From positions 62,001-126,000 of the forward strand of contig NZ_PDJV01000002.1 in NCBI RefSeq assembly GCF_004116465.1: 64,000 nucleotides of DNA. The letters run 5' to 3'. Origin of the DNA: Arcobacter sp. F2176. Lineage in GTDB: Bacteria > Campylobacterota > Campylobacteria > Campylobacterales > Arcobacteraceae. Of the stretch, positions 35,078 to 45,969 are shown in pieces. Positions within the stretch are counted from its first letter, which is position 1. Each line of letters begins with the position of its first letter. Below the pieces are notes generated by a model, which made no database searches, was not told the origin of the DNA, and saw only the letters and a program-made list of their open reading frames with translations. Both the position numbers and the translations under genes were made by a program.

Positions 35078-35105
35078 GAAGTAGGATTATTTCCTATTTC
35101 TTTTA
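35077..35105 (+). terminator. Intrinsic terminator after the chemoreceptor gene
   Basis: GAAGTAGGA-TTAT-TTCCTATTTC (stem with one G-T pair) is followed by TTTT directly after the stop codon. Confidence 0.7.
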
Positions 35106-35209
35106 ATATACTCATTTAAACATAAATATAATAATCAAAAAATAATAATTCACTTAAATCTTTAAAACTATTGATAGTACAATTAAAGTACCATTTAAAA
35201 GGAGATATT

Positions 35210-35692
35210 TTGAGAAAGATTATTTTTAACATTGGATTATTATGTATTATTACTTTTTTTACTGGTTGTTATAATAGTTTAGAGAATACTACTATTTCAT
35301 CCATGAATAAAAAAATCGAAAATACAAACCAACCATATGAATTTGTAAAGTACAAAGAGACTAATAGTGCAAGATACTATTCTAACACAAAAATAAGAGG
35401 TGAAAAGGCTAAAAGTATAGTTCAATCAGAAGTATTATTTAATGATATTATGAGAAATATTTACCTTAAGTGCGATTATACAGAGTTTGATTTAGTTGAG
35501 AAAAGGGTAGTGTTTCATAAAATTCCTTATTTTTTTGAAGTATGGATTTTTACAGACCAAAAATCTAAAACAAAAGATAAAACTACAGCTTTAGGAATTA
35601 GCATGAACCAATTGCCAAATGGCAATGGAGTTGATTTTTCTATAATTGGTAATTGTCCTGCTATCCCAAAGAGTTTTGTATTTACAAAATAG
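35210..35692 (+). CDS. Hypothetical lipoprotein
   Basis: A 160-residue lipoprotein. I take the TTG at 35210 rather than an upstream in-frame start (35171) because GGAG is 5 bases before it and the resulting N-terminus is a clean lipoprotein signal (RKII... FFTGC, Cys20). The mature part contains CDYTEFDLVEKR and two further cysteines but no family I know. It stands alone, convergent with the deacetylase 10 bases downstream. Confidence 0.7.
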   Translation: MRKIIFNIGLLCIITFFTGCYNSLENTTISSMNKKIENTNQPYEFVKYKETNSARYYSNTKIRGEKAKSIVQSEVLFNDIMRNIYLKCDYTEFDLVEKRVVFHKIPYFFEVWIFTDQKSKTKDKTTALGISMNQLPNGNGVDFSIIGNCPAIPKSFVFTK

Positions 35693-35702
35693 GAAAAAAT
35701 AT

Positions 35703-36869
35703 TTAGTGAACGGGTAATTTATTTATATATACTAAATCTAAATCTTTTAGTAAATATTTAGATTTTTTTAATACTTCCATTGTGATAGGATATGGATGCC
35801 CAATTGCTATTGCAGAACCTGTTTTTTTAGCTATTCTTATAGCTTTTTTTAGTTGATTTTGAATATAGTTAAAGTCTTTGTTATTATCCAAAAATATATT
35901 TCTAGCAATATAAGGTACTCCAAACTCTTTACTTACTTCTTTAACTACACTATGAGCAGTTGTTCTACTATCTATAAATTGGAAATTATATTTTTTAAGG
36001 GCTTTTATTAAATATTCCATTGATGTTTTATCAGAAGTAAAAACACTTCCTGTATGATTATTTGTATATTTTATTTTTGGATACCATTTTCTAATTTGTG
36101 CAACTCTTTTTTCAATTTTTTCATAAGAATCTCCCACTTTTAATGTATTGTCTTCTTCAAATCTAATACTATTCTTTCCTGCTTGTAGGGGAAAATGAAC
36201 TAGAGCAAACGGTAAATTTCGTGCAATACGAGCAGAGTTTTTATGGCCTTTTGTTGGAGGCATTAAAGATATATTAACAATATATCCAATATCTTTAATA
36301 TGATTTATTTGGGATTGAAGTGTAACATCATCAATCACAATAGAGAGTTTTGGTTTATTAGAAGTTTTAGTTATTATTTTTTCTTTTTTATTTTCAACTT
36401 CTTTATGCATTTTCCCATCTTCTAAGGCTGGTAGAAGTGGTTTTCCTTGTGCATTTTGTTTTTCTAAGGTTTGTTTATTTTCTGGGAAAACTTTTTGTTC
36501 TATTGATTGTATTTCTTCATTTTTTTCTTTTAAATTAGGTTCTTTTTTTTGAGAATCTATTGGATGAATGTATTCATTTTCAAACTCTTTATTGTACTCT
36601 TCAAATTTATCGGCTTTGGTATCTTTAGAAGTTTTATTATACTCTTCAATAATATTATCAATATTATTTTCTTTTGCATGCTTTATTTTTTCTTTTTGTA
36701 TTTTTGTTGATTCATTTATTTTATCATTATGATTTTTTAAAAGAATAAAATATGCTGCTAAGGTTATAAGTAAAGAAGATAGTAATAATGCTAAAAACTT
36801 ATTTACAGTAGAAATTTTATAGGTTTTTTTACTAGGTTTTTTACGTCTTTGAGGTTTTCTTTTCGCCAT
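35703..36869 (-). CDS. Divergent polysaccharide deacetylase family protein
   Basis: A 388-residue protein: a basic cytoplasmic start (KRKPQRRKKPSKK), one membrane helix (about residues 25-46), a long charged linker (about 50-165), and a C-terminal NodB-like barrel (about 170-388) of the divergent (YibQ/DUF610) type, with LSIVIDDV, ALVHFPLQA, YTNNHTGSVFTSD, and IAIGHPYPITMEVL. Such proteins act in the periplasm on an unknown glycan. The gene follows ilvC by 43 bases, separated by a hairpin, so it may be a separate unit. Confidence 0.85.
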   Translation of the reverse strand: MAKRKPQRRKKPSKKTYKISTVNKFLALLLSSLLITLAAYFILLKNHNDKINESTKIQKEKIKHAKENNIDNIIEEYNKTSKDTKADKFEEYNKEFENEYIHPIDSQKKEPNLKEKNEEIQSIEQKVFPENKQTLEKQNAQGKPLLPALEDGKMHKEVENKKEKIITKTSNKPKLSIVIDDVTLQSQINHIKDIGYIVNISLMPPTKGHKNSARIARNLPFALVHFPLQAGKNSIRFEEDNTLKVGDSYEKIEKRVAQIRKWYPKIKYTNNHTGSVFTSDKTSMEYLIKALKKYNFQFIDSRTTAHSVVKEVSKEFGVPYIARNIFLDNNKDFNYIQNQLKKAIRIAKKTGSAIAIGHPYPITMEVLKKSKYLLKDLDLVYINKLPVH

Positions 36870-36883
36870 TAAGTTAGAATATC

Positions 36884-36908
36884 AAAGTAAGGTATTAAAC
36901 CTTACTTT
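36884..36908 (-). terminator. Hairpin after ilvC
   Basis: AAAGTAAGG pairs with CCTTACTTT around a 7-base loop, between the ilvC stop and the deacetylase start. The T-tail is short (TTTGAT), so termination may be partial. Confidence 0.6.
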
Positions 36909-36912
36909 AAAA

Positions 36913-37965
<1,053 letters not shown>

Positions 37966-38042
37966 TTATATCAAAAGTAACCTAAATGTAAATAAAAGAG
38001 TTATATAATGTATACTTAAATAAAAGAAAATTAGGATAAGTT

Positions 38043-39899
38043 TTGATTCAAACTATTTTTAGAAAAGTTATATCTGGCAGTGAAGATTTTGCAGAAAATG
38101 AAAAAGAGTATTTAGTGCCATTTATAAAAGATGATATTGTAAGTTATGAAGATGGCATTTATAAACTTAATTCAAAGTATAGAGTGGGAATTGTAAAAAT
38201 AAAAAATAAATTTGCTTTTTTGAGTGACTTGGATAATGAGCACAAAAATTTAAAACTGGATATAGATGATTTGAAAGGTGCTTATAATAATGACTTAATT
38301 TTGGTAAAAAGAGTATTTAATCCAAGATCTTCATTTAAAGCAAAAGTTGAAAAAGTATTATATACCCATGCAACTTCACTATTAGTTTATGTAAATGAAG
38401 GTGAAGTATTTAGTGTAAAAGAGGGAATAAAGTTAGAACTTAAAATAGATTTTAGCTCTTTTACAAATGGAAATATTTATGTGATAAATAGTAAAACATT
38501 TGAAATAGAAAAAGATGTTGGAAATATACAAGATCCAAAAGTTGATCAATTTATTTCACTGTTTTTATATGATGAACTTATAAGATTAGAAAAGCATTTA
38601 GATGTTGATGCAAAGATGAATGATACAAATGAAAGAGTTGATTTAACAGCTTTGCCATTTACAACTATAGATCCTGCAAGTGCAAAAGACCATGATGATG
38701 CTATTTATTTTGATGTAAAAGAAAATACACTTTATGTGGCTATTGCTGATGTTTCATACTTCGTAAAAGAGAATAGCGAACTTGATAAACAAGCCTTACA
38801 AAAATCAACTTCTATTTATCTTCCAAATAAAGTTTTACCTATGCTTCCTCCAAGTTTAAGTGAAGAGATGTGTTCACTTAAAGAGAATGTTGACAGATAT
38901 TCTTATGTTTTTAAAATATATTTAGACAAAGATTATGAAATAATCAAATCAGAACTTTTTGAAGCCATTATTAAATCACATAAGAAATTCTCTTATGGAA
39001 GGATTGATAGGGTAATAGAAGGACACTTGGATAAATATAGCGAAACAGAAAAAGAGATTTTTGATTATTTGATTCCTTTGTATGATATTACTAAAAAAAT
39101 TAGAGCAAAAAGATTACAAAAAGGTTATGATTTTATAAGTAAAGAGTATAGACAAAAATTAAATCACAATTTAGAATTAGAAGGAATCTCTGTAGAAGAA
39201 TCAACGGCCTCTCACCAACTAATAGAAGAGTGTATGTTAATGGCCAATATTGAAGCAAGTAAAAAACTAAGCAATGTGGGAATTTTTAGAATTCATGAAG
39301 AACCATCTTTTCAATCTTTATCAAAACTAGTTGATGAGGTAAATTTACTTGGAATAAAAGCAGAAGTAAAATCATCTGTTCATGAGACAATTACTGATAT
39401 TCAAGCAAGAGCAAAAAATAGTGTTTTGATAGAAGAGATAAATGATTTGATAATAAAGTCCCAATCACAAGCAAAATATTCATCTAAAAACTTAGGTCAC
39501 TTTGGTTTGGGCTTTGATTCTTATTCACACTTTACAAGTCCTATTAGAAGATATTCAGATTTAGTTCTTCATCGAATGTTAAAAACTAAAAAAGCACCTG
39601 CAATTATTGATGATATATGTGAACACATATCTGCAAATGAGAGAAAAGTAGATCAACTTGTTTGGGATTATGAAGATAGAAAATATGCTAGATGGGCAAA
39701 AAATCATATTGGAGAAGAGTTCAAAGCTCAAATAGTAGATATAGAAAGAGGAATTGCTAAATTTTATAAAGATATGCCAGGACTTAGAATTCATCTAGAT
39801 AACTACAGAGGTGAAAAACTTTTTCTTAAAATAAAAATAACAATAAAATCAAGTGATTTGATTAGTAAAAATATAGTTGGAACAATAAAAAATGTATAA
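38043..39899 (+). CDS. rnr: Ribonuclease R/II family exoribonuclease
   Basis: A 618-residue RNB exonuclease. The catalytic motif is TIDPASAKDHDDAIYFD (about residues 213-229, Mg-binding Asp cluster), followed by YLPNKVLPMLPPSLSEEMCSL and the HFTSPIRRYSDLVLHR block. It has a reduced N-terminal cold-shock part and a short C-terminal S1-like end, like the compact Helicobacter enzyme. The start is TTG with AGGA 8 bases before it. Its end overlaps holA by 8 bases. Confidence 0.93.
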   Translation: MIQTIFRKVISGSEDFAENEKEYLVPFIKDDIVSYEDGIYKLNSKYRVGIVKIKNKFAFLSDLDNEHKNLKLDIDDLKGAYNNDLILVKRVFNPRSSFKAKVEKVLYTHATSLLVYVNEGEVFSVKEGIKLELKIDFSSFTNGNIYVINSKTFEIEKDVGNIQDPKVDQFISLFLYDELIRLEKHLDVDAKMNDTNERVDLTALPFTTIDPASAKDHDDAIYFDVKENTLYVAIADVSYFVKENSELDKQALQKSTSIYLPNKVLPMLPPSLSEEMCSLKENVDRYSYVFKIYLDKDYEIIKSELFEAIIKSHKKFSYGRIDRVIEGHLDKYSETEKEIFDYLIPLYDITKKIRAKRLQKGYDFISKEYRQKLNHNLELEGISVEESTASHQLIEECMLMANIEASKKLSNVGIFRIHEEPSFQSLSKLVDEVNLLGIKAEVKSSVHETITDIQARAKNSVLIEEINDLIIKSQSQAKYSSKNLGHFGLGFDSYSHFTSPIRRYSDLVLHRMLKTKKAPAIIDDICEHISANERKVDQLVWDYEDRKYARWAKNHIGEEFKAQIVDIERGIAKFYKDMPGLRIHLDNYRGEKLFLKIKITIKSSDLISKNIVGTIKNV

Positions 39900-40875
39900 A
39901 AATGAGTTTGATGGATTGTTAAGAGCAAATAAAGAATTCTCTGCATATATGTTTTATGGGCAAAGTGATTATTTAGTAGAAAAGTATGCAAATCTTGTAG
40001 CAACAGGTGTTTCAGCTGGAGAAGAGATAGAAAAAGTCTATTTTGATGATTTTGATTTTAAATATGTAAAAAATAAACTTTTACAATCATCTCTTTTTGC
40101 AAGTAGAAATATCTTGCTTATAAAATTAAATAAAAAATTAAATAAAAATGAGACTACAGAATTAATAGAGGCTTGTAATATAAATAAAGATTCAAAAGTG
40201 ATATTTGCTTGTATGGGAGATGGTGATTTTAAAACAATGGGTGGATATTTTACAAGTAAAAATAATAGTGTAAGTGTAAGAATGTTTACTCCATATCCAG
40301 GAGAAGCTATTCAAATACTTGAAAGTGAAGCTAGAGCATTAGGTTTGAAGTATGAAGTATCTGCATTAAACCATTTGTATTTTATGCACAGAAATGATTT
40401 AAATTTGAGTGTAAACGATTTAAAGAAATTATCTATATTAAACGAAGAATCTATCTCTTCAAAACTTGTAGAGCTACACTGTTTTGGAATAGGGTCTGTT
40501 TCTTTAGAAGATTTTTTGTTTAATTTATTAAGTGGACAATTAATAAAAAGAGATTTGCACTTTTTACTTGAAGAGGGAATGAATGAAATAAATTTATTAA
40601 CTCAAATTGGAGCTTTTTTACATCAACTTTTTATGATAAGTTCATATTCAAGGACAATTGGAACTCCAAATGCAAAAGAGATACTAGGATATATTCCTCC
40701 ACAAAATATTTGGGAAAAGAAGACAAAACTAGCCATAAAAATAAAACCAGAACTCTTTTTAGAGTTGTTTAATTTCTTAAATGATTTGGAATTAGATTTA
40801 AAAAGTTCAAAAATTCCAGACCATAATGCATATATTCAAGCAAGTCTAAGAAAATTTTCAGACAAACTTAGATAA
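39892..40875 (+). CDS. holA: DNA polymerase III subunit delta HolA
   Basis: A 327-residue protein of the clamp loader. It shows the holA pattern: FYGQSDYLVEKYANLV at the N-terminus, FASRNILLIKLNKKLNK, the central acidic-aromatic IQILESEARALGL, and the helical collar domain ending KSSKIPDHNAYIQASLRKFSDKL. It is translated from a start inside rnr, and the rpsF operon follows after 68 bases. Confidence 0.9.
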   Translation: MYKNEFDGLLRANKEFSAYMFYGQSDYLVEKYANLVATGVSAGEEIEKVYFDDFDFKYVKNKLLQSSLFASRNILLIKLNKKLNKNETTELIEACNINKDSKVIFACMGDGDFKTMGGYFTSKNNSVSVRMFTPYPGEAIQILESEARALGLKYEVSALNHLYFMHRNDLNLSVNDLKKLSILNEESISSKLVELHCFGIGSVSLEDFLFNLLSGQLIKRDLHFLLEEGMNEINLLTQIGAFLHQLFMISSYSRTIGTPNAKEILGYIPPQNIWEKKTKLAIKIKPELFLELFNFLNDLELDLKSSKIPDHNAYIQASLRKFSDKLR

Positions 40876-40943
40876 AATCTCAGACTTTACAAAAACCTTG
40901 CTGATATTTTTAATAATACCGGCGAAAACTAAAAGGAGAATGA

Positions 40944-41297
40944 ATGTCAAGAATAAAACATTATGAAACAATGTTTATTGTAAAGCCTACAATGACTGAA
41001 GAAGAAACTGTAGCACAGATTGAGTTGGTGAAAGCTAACATTGAGAAAAATGGTGGAGAAATTGTATCTTTTGATGATATGGGAACTAGACAACTAGCTT
41101 ACGAAATTGAAAAACATAAAAGAGGTCATTACTATGTAATGTACTTTAAAGCACCAACAACTTCTATCTTAGAATTAGAAAGAAATTATAGAATTAATGA
41201 AAACATCATCAGATTTATTTTCATTAAATATGAGAGTAAAAAAGAAGTTACTGCTTGGACAAAACTAAGTGATGAAGCAGCTAAAAAGTCTGCTTAA
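40944..41297 (+). CDS. rpsF: 30S ribosomal protein S6
   Basis: A 117-residue S6 with the family ends [16 protein letters not shown] and [25 protein letters not shown], and FIKYESKK near the end. It heads the conserved rpsF-ssb-rpsR operon, preceded by AAAAGGAGAATGA. In other bacteria S6-S18 binds its own leader; the 68-base leader here contains a possible TTTACA/TAATAAT promoter but no clear S6 hairpin. Confidence 0.97.
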   Translation: MSRIKHYETMFIVKPTMTEEETVAQIELVKANIEKNGGEIVSFDDMGTRQLAYEIEKHKRGHYYVMYFKAPTTSILELERNYRINENIIRFIFIKYESKKEVTAWTKLSDEAAKKSA

Positions 41298-41324
41298 GGC
41301 ATAATTTTATAAAAGGAGCCGTAA

Positions 41325-41852
41325 ATGTATAATAAAGTAGTTATGATAGGAAATCTTACACGAGATATTGAATTGAGATATTTACCAAGTGGTGCAGCAA
41401 TAGCAAAAGGTGCAATTGCAACATCTTATAATTATAAGACTAGTACTGGTGAAAAGAAAGATGAAGTTTGTTTTTTAGATTTCAATATTTTCAATAGAAG
41501 TGCTGAGGTTGCCAATCAATATTTACGAAAAGGCTCTAAAGTATTATTAGAAGGAAGACTTGTTTTTGAGCAATGGACTGCACAAGATGGAACTAACAGA
41601 AGTAGACACTCTTTAAGAGTTGATAATATGAAAATGTTAGATTCAAAATCTGATTCACAAAATGGTGCTAATACTGGGTATGAAGGTGAGTATTCTCAAC
41701 CACAAACTCAACAACCATCTAGTAATCAGTATAATCAACCGCAACAACCAGCTCAAAACAACTATGCTCAAGGTGGTATTAAAACTACAACTGAAAATAG
41801 TAGTTATAAAATACCAGAAATCGATATAGACGAAGACGAAATACCGTTCTAG
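41325..41852 (+). CDS. ssb: Single-stranded DNA-binding protein Ssb
   Basis: A 175-residue SSB. Residues 1-108 are the OB fold (YNKVVMIGNLTRDIELRYLPSG, KVLLEGRLVFEQW), 109-165 a Gln/Asn-rich flexible linker, and 166-175 the acidic tip DEDEIPF that recruits partner proteins. It lies between rpsF (27 bases) and rpsR (15 bases), the standard place. Confidence 0.97.
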   Translation: MYNKVVMIGNLTRDIELRYLPSGAAIAKGAIATSYNYKTSTGEKKDEVCFLDFNIFNRSAEVANQYLRKGSKVLLEGRLVFEQWTAQDGTNRSRHSLRVDNMKMLDSKSDSQNGANTGYEGEYSQPQTQQPSSNQYNQPQQPAQNNYAQGGIKTTTENSSYKIPEIDIDEDEIPF

Positions 41853-41867
41853 AAAGAGGATAATAAA

Positions 41868-42125
41868 ATGGCTGAGAGAAGAAAATACGGAAAAAAATAT
41901 TGTAAATATACTGAGATGAAAATTGATTTCATTGATTATAAAAACACTGAAATTTTAAAAATTTCTATGAGTGAAAGAGGTAAAATCATGCCTAGAAGAC
42001 TTACAGGAAATTCTAAAAGAGCTCAAGAGATGGTAGAATTAGCAATCAAAAGAGCAAGACATATGGCATTAGTTCCATATATCGTTGATACTAAAAACCT
42101 TACAGATGCTGCATACGCAAGATAA
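41868..42125 (+). CDS. rpsR: 30S ribosomal protein S18
   Basis: An 85-residue S18. [23 protein letters not shown] and [19 protein letters not shown] are the family signatures. It ends the rpsF operon and is followed by a very strong terminator at 42143. Confidence 0.97.
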   Translation: MAERRKYGKKYCKYTEMKIDFIDYKNTEILKISMSERGKIMPRRLTGNSKRAQEMVELAIKRARHMALVPYIVDTKNLTDAAYAR

Positions 42126-42142
42126 GTTTTAGTTATTACTTT

Positions 42143-42178
42143 AAAAAAGGAAAGAAGATTATCTTCTTTCCTTTTTTT
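42143..42178 (+). terminator. Strong intrinsic terminator of the rpsF-ssb-rpsR operon
   Basis: AAAAAAGGAAAGAAGA (42143-42158) pairs perfectly over 16 bases with 42162-42177 around TTA, ending in a run of seven T. Confidence 0.93.
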
Positions 42179-42273
42179 ATGCCTAAAAATCTATATAAAA
42201 CTAAATTTTGTTTTTAACAATATCTTAATGAAACCCACTGTACAATTCTTAAATATAGATAAAAGGATTGAAT

Positions 42274-43233
42274 ATGAAAATAGATTCTTATGAAGTAAAT
42301 TTACAAGCAAATAGTAGCTTTGTTCAAAAATACGAAAAAAATACAAACGCTAGTTCTTTTACAAAAACAGAAAATCCAGATGAGAATAAAGATTTGTCAG
42401 TAAATATTGACCCTAAAAAACTGGTCTTTAGTAGTGAATCAGACTTATCAGTTGTAGATACAATTAAAAAAAGAATAATAGAACAATTACTCAATCATTT
42501 GTTTCAGGGGAATCAAAAAATCAATTTATATCCAAATGATTCTTCAAGTAAAGCTCAAGTGCCAGATAATCCTTACACTACAGGTAATAATCAAGAATGG
42601 GGTTTTTCATATGAAAGCACAGAAGAATATTATGAAAAAACAACTATAGATTTTAGTTCCCAAGCTACTATTAAAACATCAAATGGTGAGTTTAAAATAA
42701 ATCTTAGTCTTTCTTATTCAAATGAGTTTTATAGAAGAAATGAAACCAAGATAAATGCCTATGGAAAAGGGGATAACCCATTTTCTATTGATATGAAAAA
42801 AGATGGGAGAGATACAAGTGAAGTGCCAAGAGATATGGGCTTTGAATTTGATGTAAATAAAGATAAAAATAATAGTGATATATCAAAATTACAGAATAAT
42901 GCAAGCTATTTAGCAATAGATAAAAATGGAAATAATAAAGTTGATGATGGGAATGAGCTTTTTGGTGTAAACACAAATGATGGCTTCAAAGAATTAAGTA
43001 AATATGATGAAGATGGAAATGGTTGGATTGATGAAAATGATTCTGTTTTCAATGACTTAAGAGTTTGGGAAAAGAAAGCAAATGGTGAAAGCTCACTAGT
43101 AACTTTGGCTGATTCTGGAATTGGAGCAATTTACTTAGCAAATGTATCTTCAGTAAATGGAGGACAAAGTTCAATGTTTTTGAAAGAAAATGGTGAAGCG
43201 GGAGTTATTAGTAGTGTAGATTATAGGGTTTAG
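42274..43233 (+). CDS. RTX-related calcium-loop protein without signal peptide
   Basis: A 319-residue protein. I use the ATG at 42274, 6 bases after AAAAGGA, rather than a TTG at 42268. There is no signal peptide. The C-terminal half has two calcium-type loops, DKNGNNKVDDGNELFG and DEDGNGWIDENDSVF, followed by LRVWEKKANGESSLVTLADSGIGAIYL. This block recurs in large secreted RTX-type proteins and in small stand-alone proteins of Vibrio, Pseudomonas and others. The N-terminal half (residues 1-190) is Ser/Asn-rich and unassigned. It has its own leader and converges with cysS. Confidence 0.8.
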   Translation: MKIDSYEVNLQANSSFVQKYEKNTNASSFTKTENPDENKDLSVNIDPKKLVFSSESDLSVVDTIKKRIIEQLLNHLFQGNQKINLYPNDSSSKAQVPDNPYTTGNNQEWGFSYESTEEYYEKTTIDFSSQATIKTSNGEFKINLSLSYSNEFYRRNETKINAYGKGDNPFSIDMKKDGRDTSEVPRDMGFEFDVNKDKNNSDISKLQNNASYLAIDKNGNNKVDDGNELFGVNTNDGFKELSKYDEDGNGWIDENDSVFNDLRVWEKKANGESSLVTLADSGIGAIYLANVSSVNGGQSSMFLKENGEAGVISSVDYRV

Positions 43234-43240
43234 AAGAAGT

Positions 43241-44644
43241 TTATAACTTCTCCCAAACTACACCGTTTGGTGTATCCATAACAGATATTCCTAAAGCTAT
43301 TAGTTCATCTCTTACACTATCAGCAGTGGCGAAATCTTTTTCTTTTTTAGCTTCAGTTCGTTTTTCAATTAATTTTTCTATTTTATTTTTTGTATCTTCA
43401 TTTATTCCAAATTGGAAGTATTCATATGCATCATTAAAACATATTCCTAAAATCTCATTTATAAATTCAAAGTTTGCAATTAACTCTTTTTTTAGGTTTT
43501 TGTCTTTTGGATTTTTGTCTAATTTATCATTTGCATTATTTATCATATCATCAACTATAGAGATAGCTTTTGAGCTATTTATATCATCATTTAGGGCACT
43601 TAAAACTTTTGCTTTAAATTCACTGTTTACAGCTGAGGCAGTGCTTCCATAAACTCTTTTTTTCACTCTATAATATTTATCAAGTCTTTTTTTAGATGAG
43701 ATTAAATCCTCTTCATTGAAGTTAAAATCTGTTCTATAATGGGCTGTTAATAAATAAAATCTTACAACTTCACCACTATAAGATTTTAAAATATCTTTTA
43801 AGAAAAATGAATTCCCAAGTGATTTACTCATCTTTTCACCATCAATAGTTACAAAACCATTGTGCATCCAATATTTTGCCAACTCTTTATGGGAAGAACA
43901 TCTAGTTTGTGCAGCTTCATTCTCATGGTGTGGGAAAAGTAAATCAGCTCCTCCTCCATGAATATCTATTTGAAAATCTTTATCTTTGTATGCTAAGTGT
44001 TTTTGAATCATAGCACTACACTCTATGTGCCAACCTGGACGACCTTTTCCAAAGTTAGCTTCATATGACACATCATTTGCTTTTTCAAACTTCCATAGGG
44101 CAAAATCAGATGAATTTCTTTTTTGAGTATTTACTTCAACTCTAGCAATTGAGTTTTCATCACTTGCTCTTTTTGAGATATTTCCATAAGATTTATCTTT
44201 TGAAACATCAAAATAAACACCATCTTCGATTATATAAGCGATATCTTTTGAAAGTAAATCATTTATCATCTCTATCATGGCTTCTAGATTTTGTGTTGCT
44301 TTTGGTTCAATTGTATTATCTAAGATATTAAGTGAATGCATATCAGCTTTGTAAGCATTTATGTATTGAGTTGTGATATCTTCTAAAGATCTTGATGATT
44401 CGTTCATTTTTTTTATGATTTTATCATCAATATCTGTAAAATTTTTTGTCATAGTCACATTTATATTATTCATTTTTAAGACTCTATGTAACATGTCAAA
44501 AGCAATGGCACTTCTGGCATGACCAAGATGAGAATCATCATATACTGTTGGTCCACAAACATATATCTTTGCTTGGTTTTCAACTATTGGTTCAAATAAA
44601 ACTTTCTCTTTTTTTACAGAGTCATAAATGAATACCTTTTCCAT
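43241..44644 (-). CDS. cysS: Cysteinyl-tRNA synthetase
   Basis: A 467-residue class I synthetase. HIGH appears as HLGH in YVCGPTVYDDSHLGHARSA (about residues 30-48); GRPGWHIECSAM and GGADLLFPHHENEAAQ carry the zinc ligands; KMSKSLGN is the KMSKS loop. It charges tRNA(Cys). It shares one base with the nusA stop region (both at 44644), so the two form a leftward operon. Confidence 0.96.
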   Translation of the reverse strand: MEKVFIYDSVKKEKVLFEPIVENQAKIYVCGPTVYDDSHLGHARSAIAFDMLHRVLKMNNINVTMTKNFTDIDDKIIKKMNESSRSLEDITTQYINAYKADMHSLNILDNTIEPKATQNLEAMIEMINDLLSKDIAYIIEDGVYFDVSKDKSYGNISKRASDENSIARVEVNTQKRNSSDFALWKFEKANDVSYEANFGKGRPGWHIECSAMIQKHLAYKDKDFQIDIHGGGADLLFPHHENEAAQTRCSSHKELAKYWMHNGFVTIDGEKMSKSLGNSFFLKDILKSYSGEVVRFYLLTAHYRTDFNFNEEDLISSKKRLDKYYRVKKRVYGSTASAVNSEFKAKVLSALNDDINSSKAISIVDDMINNANDKLDKNPKDKNLKKELIANFEFINEILGICFNDAYEYFQFGINEDTKNKIEKLIEKRTEAKKEKDFATADSVRDELIALGISVMDTPNGVVWEKL

Positions 44645-45819
44645 TATTTAAATAAAGCCTCTAATTCTGAAGTATCTTTTCTTCTTTCATCATTTGGAAT
44701 TTCTGTTGAACCTTCACTGCTTTGCGTATTATCTCCAACTTCCACAAGTTCAATTTCACATTTTGTAAGCATTGAAGCTAGTCTAATATTTAAACCTGAT
44801 TTTCCAATTGCTTTTGATTTTTGGTCACTTGAAATTGTAACAATTGCTTTATCTTTTTCATCATATTTTTCAGATTTCATAATTTGAACACTTTTGATAA
44901 TAGCTGGACTTAAAGCTCTTGCTACAAACATTTCAGGAATAGTTGAATATTCAACACAATCAATATTCTCTCCATGCAATTGTTGACTAACTGCTGTAAT
45001 TCTAACACCTTTAACTCCAACAACAGAACCAATAGGATCTATTTGTGGATCCATAGTTGAAAGTGCTATTTTAGCACGACTACCTGGGATTCTTGCACTT
45101 GCTTCTATTGTGATTCTTTCATCTTTTAGTTCAGGAACTTCTAATGCTAAAAGAGATTCAAGAAATTTAGGGCTTGTTCTTGATAATTCAATTATTAAAC
45201 CATTTGTTTTATCAATATTAACAGCTTTTACTACAGCTTTTAAGTTATCTCCTACTTTAAAAGTTTCACCTTTTATTCTACTTTTTCTAGTAAGCATACC
45301 TTTTACTTCACCAATTTCAACAAAAGTGTTCTCAGCTCTATCAACTCTTGTTACAGAACCATTTATGATTTTTCCGATTTTAGATTTGTATTTTGATACA
45401 AGATTTTCTTCTATATATCTTTGAAGTCTATATTCAAAATTGTTATGAAGAATTGTTGCGGCATTTCTTCCCATATTTTCAAACTCTAAATCATAATCTA
45501 AAAAGTCTCCAATATCTAAATCTGCATCAATCTCTTTTGCTTCACTTAAAGGAATAAAATTTTCAGGGTTTATAATGTTGTCATATTGATCAACTTCTTC
45601 ACCTTGAAGTCTTTTATCATCATCTTTTACAACTTCAATTTTTTGAAAAAGTTTTAATCTTTTATTTTTTCTATCAATCTCTGCATCAAAAATTAAAGTA
45701 TGATCAACCATCTTTTCACCAGTTTTAATTAGTGCTTCTTTCAACGCAGTTTCAACATGCTCAGATTTAATTCCTTTTTCATAAGCAATAGAATCTAATA
45801 TATCAATTATTTTATCCAT
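44644..45819 (-). CDS. nusA: Transcription elongation factor NusA
   Basis: A 391-residue NusA: N-terminal polymerase-binding domain (1-130), S1 domain (about 135-205, GKIINGSVTRVDRAENTFVEIG), then two KH domains (about 210-350) with IPGSRAKIALSTMDPQIDPIGSVVGVKG and IGKSGLNIRLASML. There are no C-terminal acidic repeats, as expected outside gamma-proteobacteria. It precedes cysS directly; rimP and infB are not adjacent. Confidence 0.96.
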   Translation of the reverse strand: MDKIIDILDSIAYEKGIKSEHVETALKEALIKTGEKMVDHTLIFDAEIDRKNKRLKLFQKIEVVKDDDKRLQGEEVDQYDNIINPENFIPLSEAKEIDADLDIGDFLDYDLEFENMGRNAATILHNNFEYRLQRYIEENLVSKYKSKIGKIINGSVTRVDRAENTFVEIGEVKGMLTRKSRIKGETFKVGDNLKAVVKAVNIDKTNGLIIELSRTSPKFLESLLALEVPELKDERITIEASARIPGSRAKIALSTMDPQIDPIGSVVGVKGVRITAVSQQLHGENIDCVEYSTIPEMFVARALSPAIIKSVQIMKSEKYDEKDKAIVTISSDQKSKAIGKSGLNIRLASMLTKCEIELVEVGDNTQSSEGSTEIPNDERRKDTSELEALFK

Positions 45820-45969
45820 TTATAACCTTTTTTTTAACATTGAACTATGATTTTTGTGATTTTCAATGTGAATGTAGAACAATATTATATCTAAAACTTC
45901 TTTTATAAAAATAAAAGTAACTTTAAGATAAAATATATAGTTAAATTTAAACATAAAAGGCTTATAGAG

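Noticed and set aside
43235-43251. AGAAGTT-TAT-AACTTCT hairpin between the calcium-loop gene and cysS
   Set aside because: Short stem without a T-tail on either strand; possible but too weak to list as a terminator.
43326-43652. Open frame opposite cysS
   Set aside because: Antisense to the cysS C-terminal domain, no start signals, biased composition.
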